From NCBI GenBank assembly GCA_963969495.1, contig OZ018320.1, forward strand, positions 79,903,748 through 79,967,747: a stretch of 64,000 bases of DNA, in the 5' to 3' direction. The translations under genes and the position numbers were made by a program. Below the pieces are notes generated by a model that ran no database searches, was not told where the DNA came from, and was given only the letters and a program-made list of their open reading frames with translations. Positions 57,187 to 64,000 of this stretch are shown in pieces. Source of the stretch: Ceratothoa steindachneri (lineage: Eukaryota > Arthropoda > Malacostraca > Isopoda > Cymothoidae). How positions within the stretch are numbered: position 1 is the stretch's first letter; each line of letters starts with the position of its first letter.

Positions 57187-59445
57187 ATGAATGCCGCGTT
57201 TTCTTTCTCTATTCAGTTTCCACTTCTGAGTTGTGTAGTAACTGCGTTCTCCAAATCCCTTTGTGATGCGCACTGCACAAGAATCCGTCTCAAGTTCTTA
57301 AAAAAATGCTTGTCTGAACAAGTTCTACCCAAATCTTTACTTCCATACCATCTAAGAAGATATGATCATCACCCTTTTAATGAATTTAGCTCCATGATGT
57401 TAAAACGCCACATAGCCGCCGCCAAGCAAGAAGAAAAAGAAAAATTTAAGGAATTGAAGGAAGCTAGACTCACATTCGGTTTCTCCATTCCCGCCGATTG
57501 GAAGTACTCGTTGCGACAAGAAATCTATGGAAAACTTCGTAGAACTACTGATGTCTTAACAAAGAAACTGGATAAGAAAGTAAAATCTCTTATTGCCACT
57601 AGTGATTGGACGAATAATGTACGTAAAAATTGTGTTGTTAATTTGTCAAGCAAAGAAATTAGTGAAAACGTTGTTTGTGCACTCGGTTACGGTTTATCCT
57701 TCTCCGTTTCAAGTAGACCCTCCACCTTAACTATTGCGTCTGCCCTTTGCAAATTTGAAAAATACTGTGAGCTTCCCCCAAATCAGGTTGACATAATTAC
57801 AGGTATTATTTATGGGGCCACCAATGTTAGTCATGAAAGTAATTTCCCCGCTCGGTATAAAAAAAGCTTGGCCGATCTTAAAAAAGATAACGCATTATAT
57901 ATCACAAAAGCCGACAAGTCGAATATGTAGTATCGTAATTCTTGATAAAAATGATTACATATCGCGCATGCATGCCCTACTGGCTGACGGTGTGACTTAC
58001 AGAAAATTAACAAGGAACCCCTTAGATCAAGTTATTAAACATTTCAATACTATACTGAAAAAAATCCTTAAAGATAAGAAGGAATTAATAGGTGTTTTGT
58101 CAGAAAAATCTCCCTCGTTACCCTACTTATACGGGTTGGTAAAAACACACAAAGATAACAACCCTATGCGGCCTATTATTAGCACAGTTGGTTCAGTTTC
58201 ATATAAATTATCAAAATATATTACCAAACTGTTGTCCCCTTTACTTGGAACAATATCTGGTTCTCATTTACTAAACTCCCTTGACTTAATAGAAAAATTA
58301 AATCAAATTACTATTTGCCCCAATGATAGGTTGGTAAGTTTTGAAGTTTGCTCTCTCTCTTTACCAAAGTCCCTATTGATTCCATTTTAGATTATCTTAG
58401 TTATGAGCTTACTTATCACGAATTACCTCTATCTGTAAGTCATATTATTTCACTCATTAAGTTGTGCATTTGTGACTGTAAGTTCGTTTTTAATGGTGAA
58501 TTTTACCAACAAATATTTGGTATGGCAATGGGCAACCCCTTATCTCCCCTACTCTCAAATTTGTATATGGAATTCTTCGAAAAACAATATTTACCTAATA
58601 TCATTGATATCCCCTTAAAGTGGTATAGATATGTTGATGACATTTTAATTATTTTGCCTTTTAATATTGATGTAAATAATTTGCTTTCCAATTTAAATAA
58701 CCAGGTACCTTCCATAAAATTTACTGTTGAATTAGAGAAAGACAATTGCCTTTCATTCTTAGATGTCTTAATACATAGGGAATCATTTAATTGCAATTTT
58801 AGGATTTATAGGAAACCAACCAACAACTTAACCTATGTCCATTTTTATTCAGGCCACCATCTTAATATTAAGATATCAATTTTTTCCTCTATGTTTTTAC
58901 GTGCGTTGCGCATTGTCAGTCCTCAATATTTGGATCAGGAAATTGAATCTATAAGAAAAATCGGTGCAGACTTGTGTTATTCAGAAAATATACTTGATAT
59001 TTGTTATAATAAAGCCAAAAAAAAGTTTTATAACGAAAGTACTATTGAGAAGGAAGCGCCCAAGAATATCCTCATTTTACCTTATTTTAATGGCTTTGAA
59101 ACCGTAAAAACATTGTTAAAAACACTTAATGTAAATCTTGTTTCCTCTTATACTAATACTTTAAAAAGAATGTTAATAAAAAATTGCCTTAATGAAACAA
59201 ATAACGTAATTTATAAAATCCCTTGTTTGGATTGCCCTTCATTTTATATTGGGCAAACTAGCAAGGATCTGAATGTGCGTATTAAGCAACATAAGTACTC
59301 TGTAAGCACTGGGCAAACATCAAATGCCATTTTTATCCATTTGAGTGAAAATTCCCATCGTATTAATTGGAAGGAGAGTTCTGTGATTGCCAAATCAAAT
59401 GACTTTTTTTCACGAAATCTTTTAGAATCAGCATTTATACAATGA
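57187..59445 (+). pseudogene. PLE-2 reverse transcriptase-GIY-YIG protein, two frameshifts
   Basis: The first frame (Met at 57187 to 57930) is the N-terminal region (LGYGLSF) ending in LYITKADKSN. The second (to 58390) has NDYISRMHALLADGVTYRKL, PYLYGLVKTHK, MRPIISTVGSVSYKLSKYI and RLVSF. The third (58348-59445) has LFTKVPID, FGMAMGNPLSPLLSNLYMEF, the intact catalytic box RYVDDIL, SFLDVLIHR, RKPTNNLTYVHF and the GIY-YIG domain YKIPCLDCPSFYIGQTSKDL (about residues 285-304). Total about 750 codons, the usual size. The enzyme copies RNA into DNA and the endonuclease nicks the target. Catalytic residues are present; only the two frameshifts disable it. Confidence 0.9.
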
Positions 59446-59968
59446 CTTCGAATTTTAATCTCAGCCCTGGAATGTATTTTTTGGACCCTTGTATCAAAAG
59501 AATGTTTAAGAATGACTTTAAAGATAAAATCTATGAATTAATGATTACCACATAGAAGTTATTTTAGCTTATTTATATAAAAAATACCTTGCCTCATATT
59601 TTTCTTCTGTCATATTTTCTAGTTATCATGTGTAAACTTTTTTTGTTTTCATATTGCATATGTGATTCCCAAACATTGCCCCCTCCTTTCTTTTGTAACC
59701 CGTAAACTTTTTTTTTTTTTTCAAACCCTGACGGCCCATCTTGTTAACAGGTTTTTTCCAGGTATCTGTTAATCCCACCCCTTTTAATCTTTATATCCCA
59801 TATTTTCCTTAATCAGGTGTATAAATATCTTTCTCTTTTTCCCTGTCTTTTAGTCTGCTCAGTAAAGGACCATTAGTCGAAAGGCCTCGCAGTTCTCCGT
59901 TGTTTCATTTTCCTCGTGGCTGTAACGTTATTCATAAATTCCTCACGTTCCTTATTTTCGTGATTCAG
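59446..59968. other. PLE-2 3' untranslated tail
   Basis: T-rich, with ATTAGTCGAAAGGCCTCG at about 59872-59890, a GTCGAAAG block often seen near ends of such elements. Ends at the (TA)n array. Confidence 0.6.

Positions 59969-60020
<52 letters not shown>
59969..60020. repeat. (TA)n array on 3' side of PLE-2
   Basis: TA dinucleotides, followed by TTCTATTATCACGAATGC, the mirror of the left-arm flank at 3651-3667. Confidence 0.95.
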
Positions 60021-60022
<2 letters not shown>

Positions 60023-60389
60023 TATTATCACGAATGCGGAGGGGGCGTCATACTACTCCTTATACTTCGTTCAGCCCGTGCCCTGAATGGGTTTATTGAC
60101 TCAGAGTGCTTAGAGGTTGGCTACGGAGGGATTGGAATAAACTTTGCCAGCAAGCGACCCAAAGGAAGTTAGATATACAACAATATGAAGATAAAGTTTT
60201 AATGAACGCTAAACAAGAAAAATATATATATACAAATAAGGTTCTTTAAGAGATAAATTAATAAGTGAAACTCGGATATTTCACTTGGCTTGTAAATAAC
60301 TGTTCACTATTCAAATCCCTATACACTTTTAATGTTGGTAAGCTTCGTGGTGAAGTTGGGGAATGTGAAAGGGAAAGGTTACCTTGGAA

Positions 60390-61130
60390 TCTGATGTTCG
60401 TGTCGCGCTGGTGGGTGAAGGTGGTGAGATACGGGGTGGAGACGATGAGGTAGGTTCTCCAGGGACCGACCTGATCCCACAATTCCGTCACGATTCTGCT
60501 GGAAGAAGGCAGTGACGGGAGCTTCTTGTTAAAGAGGGCCCCACGCTCGTGAACTCCGAGGGATCATTTGTTCCTCTGTGAGGGGGGCGAAGTGACCTAT
60601 CAAGGAGTAGGGTCACGGAGAAAAGCCGAGATGTAGATTTCGGCTCTGAAAACGTGAGTACGAGCCTGTGTCCGCACCGACTTGCAGACCACCGGGTTAA
60701 GCAGCCTCCCTAACTGTGACCAAAATCCTCGATGAAGATTTGGTGCTTCGTCAATTTACCACAACAGTGAGATAGAAGGCAATTCCTGCCCCGCCAGACG
60801 CTGTGAAGTCTCTACTACCAAGCGTTAAAAGAATTCATCTTTTTTACCCGAAACTCGAGAGAGGTTCACATGGCTCCGGAAGTACATTTGATGTCAAGCG
60901 ATCTTCTTAGGGTGAGAGCTGCTTGATTATTCCCTCCATTTTGTCCTTTGTAAACTTCCAGAAACCACCGGAAGCCAAGATGGGCTCCCATCTATCGATA
61001 ACCAGTCCGGGAACGAATGCGGTGGTTAGCTGAAATGGCCGGCGGGTTCTTCCGGCGGGAGGCCACCAGATATTGGGCCGGAGGGGGAAGATTGAAAACG
61101 CAGGCCGCCCGGAAGGGAGGTAGGGAAACG
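60390..61130. other. GC-rich conserved block, right copy
   Basis: Mirror of 2600-3335. The ELWDQVGPWRTYLIVSTPYL segment is unchanged on the minus strand (about 60490-60431), while the flanks differ by several substitutions. Positions 60021-60389 are plain flank DNA with no feature seen. Confidence 0.45.
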
Positions 61131-61199
61131 TGGGAGCATTAGGCTATTCTCCTACAATCAGCTTGCACATGCACGTTCACTTTACTAAATTTATACTCG

Positions 61200-61974
61200 G
61201 GCTAAGCCCGAACAGCCCGAGTGCTGGTATACAGTATGATAGTGAACCCACAGTATAGGAACATAGAATTTATTTACGAGACTAGTTTCGATATTAAGTT
61301 TACTATACCCTCTCCAGTCGTATAATGAGAATGGAATGAACACACACAAGTTACTAAATATTTCAAAATCCCAGCAAAAGAAAAAAAACCTGAGAAAAGG
61401 GGTCATTAATCAGGAGGTGTGGTTCTAAGATCATTAACTAAAATCTTTACAATCAGGTTCCGGAAATATGTAGGAGCTACATTTCAATTGAGCATACGAA
61501 AGATTAAAATTGGGAATTTCTCCTATTAGTATCTATTCTACAATTTTTCTTTTACATAAATCTTTACAATTATATATAATTGGGGATTGTAATTGATAAT
61601 ATGGTTAAAAATACTGGATGTAGTACTGTTTCACCTGACATCACCTTTGTGTTCATATATTCGTTTTTTAATGTTCTTCCAGTCTCTGCTATGTAGAATG
61701 AGGAACATTTAGTGGATCCACACGGGATTACATATACACCTGCCTCATTTGGCTGATCCGTGGGCTTGATCGAAGGGAAAGATTTAAGGATGGAAAGAAG
61801 ATATTGAAACGAGGCTCGAACTAAAGAAATAACTCTGTTTACTCCTTTGAGATGGGGAGAGAACGGGAGAGATAGACAATTCGTGTTACTCACTTTGTTA
61901 TTATCGTTAGGACGGTTTGATAAACTCTCATTGACGATGTGTTTAGAGGTGGGTAGTCTAATTCCCCCTTCCAC
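61200..61974 (-). mobile_element. Degenerate Penelope-like element, right relative of PLE-1
   Basis: On the minus strand 61974-61570 is open for 134 codons and holds the region before the endonuclease (NCLSLPFSPHLKGVNRVISL) and the GIY-YIG start GVYVIPCGSTKCSSFYIAET. The tail holds the hammerhead-like motif. Homology to the left arm fades at about 61960, marking the outer limit of the inverted repeat. Confidence 0.8.
61273..61324 (-). ncRNA. Hammerhead-ribozyme-like motif with core change
   Basis: Mirror of the motif at 2408-2460: TACGA and TCGTA helix I strands pair perfectly here and GAAAC-TA-GTC is intact. The core reads CTGGAGA instead of CTGAAGA, altering an invariant A, so this copy is probably inactive. 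Helix II pairs better than in the left copy (GGTAT with ATATC). Confidence 0.68.
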
Positions 61975-62088
61975 TATTTATGGCAATGTATGTCCAACCT
62001 CCTGTTCATTCCTTGAAAAGGTCTTTAAGAATAAGACGAAAGCGCTTGGAATCGTTTTTCACTTTGCTTTTTGGGGGATATCTGCATA

Positions 62089-62162
<74 letters not shown>
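62089..62162. repeat. (TA)n microsatellite
   Basis: About 74 bp of TA, between the Penelope relic and a mariner relic. Open frames with runs of Tyr-Ile across this and other arrays are artefacts of the repeat. Confidence 0.95.
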
Positions 62163-62165
<3 letters not shown>

Positions 62166-62167
<2 letters not shown>

Positions 62168-62940
62168 TAGGTTGAGGAATAAGTTCTTGCGTTTTTTTTT
62201 AATGTTGTGTTGATTTAAGTTTTGTTGACGTGATTTGTGCACATATTAAGAAACAATAATATATAATGAGAGCAAAATTTACAAAGGTTAGGCTACGTTT
62301 CTTAACAGCGTAGCCTATTAGGCTTTTGCTTAGGCTACGTCTTGAAGTTGAGTAATAAGTCATTGCGGTTTATTAAAAGTTGTGTTAATTTAATTTTTGT
62401 TCTGTAACCTCAAAATGGAATGTCAAGTTGAAAGAAAGGCACATTTTCGACACTTGTTATTAATTTTCAATCGAGACGGAAAGAATGCAAACGCCGCCAA
62501 AACTTTATCAGAAAGGACAGTTCAATGGTGGTTTTCACGTTTCAAAAACGGTCATTTCAATCTTAATGACGAAGAACGTTTTGGTCACCCCCATTAAGTT
62601 GGATGAAGATCGATTGAACGACCTTCTTCCTGAAAATACTCGTCAATCGACTAGAGAATTGGGTGTACAATTGTCGTGTGACCAGAAAACTGTAGTGAAT
62701 CACCTTTATTCGATGGAGAAAGTTAAAAAACTCGGTGCATGGCTTCCGTACGTTTTGAGTCAAAATCCAGAGATTTTTATTGCAGAGGGATCGAAAAACT
62801 AGATGAACGTTGGGAAGAAGTCTTAAATAACAACAGAGAATACATTATTGATTACATTGCATAATGTTATCAATTAAAAATGAAGTTCTCCTAAAATTGT
62901 TATGGTAATAAATAAATTTTATAAAACCGCAAGCGCAAGC
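62166..62940 (+). mobile_element. Internally deleted mariner-like transposon (MLE-C)
   Basis: The left end TTAGGTTGAGGAATAAGTTC and TTGCG resembles Hsmar/cecropia-type mariner ends. A second, diverged copy of the first 55 bp lies at 62346-62403. The right end is reduced to AAAACCGCAAGCGCAA (62926-62940). The coding part joins the transposase N-terminus directly to its last residues, so the catalytic core is gone. Confidence 0.75.
62414..62860 (+). pseudogene. MLE-C transposase remnant
   Basis: 62414-62597 encodes ERKAHFRHLLLIFNRDGKNA, RTVQWWFSRFKNGHFNLNDE and a stop. After a shift, 62600-62802 encodes DDLLPENTRQSTRELGVQLS and EKVKKLGAWLPYVLS (the second helix-turn-helix and the mariner linker). 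62790-62860 is the extreme C-terminus (DERWEEVLNNNREYIIDY). All three catalytic Asp regions are missing. Confidence 0.82.
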
Positions 62941-62977
62941 AATCTTAGTTCCCAAGATTGCTTCTAAGAAGGCGTAT

Positions 62978-63152
62978 TAAGGATAAGGTCATCGATGACA
63001 TTCTTATTTATTGTAGACAACGTTACAGATTGCATAATTCATCCACAGGCTGTTGTAAGCTAGTCAAGTCACTGACAACAGCCTGAAGATGGATTAGGTA
63101 ATCAGAAACGTTGTCTACAATAAATAAGAATGTTACTGATGGTCTTATCCTT
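62978..63152. repeat. 175-bp imperfect palindrome of two element tails
   Basis: AAGGATAAG.TCATCGATGAC plus ATTCTTATTTATTGTAGACA on the left pairs with the reverse complement on the right, with a loop near 63062-63076. The right arm reads CTGAAGA (63083-63089), GATTA/TAATC, GAAAC (63105-63109), GTC, an arrangement like a hammerhead core without helix I partner. The left arm is a diverged inverted copy of the same sequence. Confidence 0.75.
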
Positions 63153-63159
63153 TCTACTA

Positions 63160-63163
<4 letters not shown>

Positions 63164-63233
<70 letters not shown>

Positions 63234-63415
63234 TATAAATCTTTCATCAACGCGAAAGAATGTCGAAATGAATCCAGCAAACCACAAGAAATGTTATTTC
63301 CTAATACGAAAAAATCCATACAGGGGTGGGATCCGAACCGTGCACACTGAGGCAGCGAAGATCCGCTTTGATCTCAATTAAACCGTCCCTTAGACCACTC
63401 GGCTAGGCAGAACAC
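63164..63415 (-). mobile_element. tRNA-derived SINE, complete head, (TA)n tail
   Basis: On the minus strand: A-box-like TAGCCGAGTGG (about 63396-63406), a tRNA Leu/Ser-like stretch, B-box-like GGTTCGGATCC (about 63329-63339, one mismatch), a body including GGTTTGCTGGATTCATTTCG and ending GTTGATGAAAGATTTATACT, then a (TA)n tail (63164-63231). The most complete of the four copies in the window. Confidence 0.75.
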
Positions 63416-63544
63416 AAAAACTCTTCCGAATACACAAGCTTTTAAGGTACGCTTAGCTAGGTCGATCGAGACTATGAAAGAGAGACCAATTAATAGGGAA
63501 TTCAAAAGACAAAGGAGAGTTGAGGTAAACACGCGGCAAATATA

Positions 63545-63642
63545 CAATGTATAAATCTTTCATGAACGCGAAAGAATGATGAAATGAATCCAGCAAACCG
63601 CAAGAAACGAAAAAACAGGATCATTTTTATTCGGAAATGTTA
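63545..63642 (-). mobile_element. SINE 3' fragment
   Basis: Only the last ~95 bp of the same SINE, with almost no (TA)n tail, abutting the LINE fragment at 63643. Confidence 0.7.
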
Positions 63643-63840
63643 TTCCAATGCTCTCGGAGTATCGGAATCTCTACACAACCTGGTTCGCGGTATCCGTGAC
63701 AAGCCGCTGCCGCGAGCCGGGCGGATGTCGAGATTATCCTCTGTTGGGTTCCTGGACATGTATGAATTTCAGGAAATGAACTCTACAATGAGGGCGCCAA
63801 AGAGTCAGCGAGTACTCGGCGACTAGACCATAGCTTTGCT
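63643..63840 (+). pseudogene. LINE RNase H fragment
   Basis: A frame with one stop reads ADVEIILCWVPGHV, stop, ISGNELYNEGAKESASTRRL, the RNase H end signature (WVPGHVGISGNExADxxAK) of Jockey/I-type non-LTR retrotransposons. The open frame at 63584-63826 covering it is in another phase. Remaining sequence to 64000 continues this element without clear motifs. Confidence 0.7.
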
Positions 63841-64000
63841 ATTCCTCACACTGCTTGCCTGAAAAAGAAAAAGGGAGACAGCCGAAGGAAACTTAAAGTC
63901 CCGGGCCATTGCGCTTCGATTCTTCTCATGAACCTATTTCTCAATGCAGCAACGGATTCAGGCCGCTTTATGTCATCTTCAAATTGGACACACTCACAGA

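Larger units (their letters stand above)
57182..59968 (+). mobile_element. Penelope-like element PLE-2, nearly complete
   Basis: A 2.8-kb Penelope-like retroelement with (TA)n on both sides. The left arm has the same flanks around an uninterrupted TA array (3668-3754), so the insertion is absent there. It encodes the N-terminal Penelope domain, reverse transcriptase and GIY-YIG endonuclease in three frames, followed by about 520 bp of 3' sequence without long open frames. Two frameshifts (near 57920 and in a CT repeat near 58352) separate otherwise well-preserved coding blocks, so decay is recent compared with PLE-1. No hammerhead core like that of PLE-1 was found in its tail. Confidence 0.92.

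Noticed and set aside
59872..59890. Hammerhead core in the PLE-2 tail
   Set aside because: GTCGAAAG is present but no CTGANGA partner with a matching helix I was found.

Overview
This window looks like non-coding, repeat-packed nuclear DNA of an invertebrate animal, most likely an arthropod and possibly a decapod crustacean. The evidence is long (TA)n arrays, mariner and Penelope-like elements, Ty3/gypsy and non-LTR retrotransposons, tRNA-derived SINEs, AT-rich filler, and two genuine split genes with correct splice sites and phases. No bacterial or organellar features are present. The species cannot be fixed from the sequence alone.

The dominant structure is a giant inverted repeat. The left arm (about 1680-28541) reappears on the opposite strand as the right arm (about 32240-61960). 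Outer positions pair as x + y = about 61471, rising to about 61916 and then about 68366 as arm-specific insertions shift the register. Identity is patchy: over 99% at about 6-10.8 kb and about 96% at about 12-14 kb and 22-24 kb. The arms differ by transposon presence or absence. The left arm carries a gypsy element (Gypsy-A, 14947-21571, 5-bp target duplication, empty site in the right arm), a solo LTR, and an orphan Penelope tail. The right arm carries a full-length gypsy element (Gypsy-B, 33561-41591) at the solo-LTR site, a LINE nested in its 3' LTR, and a Penelope-like element inside a (TA)n array. This is either a real inverted duplication or two haplotypes assembled head to head; the sequence alone cannot decide.

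Genes: (1) the last three exons of a major-facilitator (SLC17/sialin-like) anion transporter, present in both arms (8376-10848 + and 50629-53095 -); (2) an intact two-exon carbohydrate sulfotransferase on the minus strand (29545 to 24546), of which the right arm keeps only the second exon (43508-43820). Exon 1 lies in the central 3.7 kb spacer, where a 258-260 bp direct repeat (30031-30288, 31979-32238) abuts the right-arm junction.

Layout: 24-968 deleted mariner; 1031-2545 Penelope relic with a hammerhead-ribozyme-like 3' tail; 2600-3335 GC-rich unidentified block; 3668-6320 (TA)n arrays, SINEs, Penelope tail and mariner relic; 8376-10848 transporter; 12.1-13.6 kb tandem repeat and a transposon-derived pseudogene; 14.9-21.6 kb Gypsy-A; 23.3 kb LINE tail; 24.5-29.5 kb sulfotransferase; 28.5-32.2 kb central spacer; 32.2-62 kb mirror image with Gypsy-B (33.6-41.6 kb) and the Penelope insertion (57.2-60.0 kb); 62.1-64.0 kb a second deleted mariner, a palindromic tail, SINEs and a LINE RNase H fragment.
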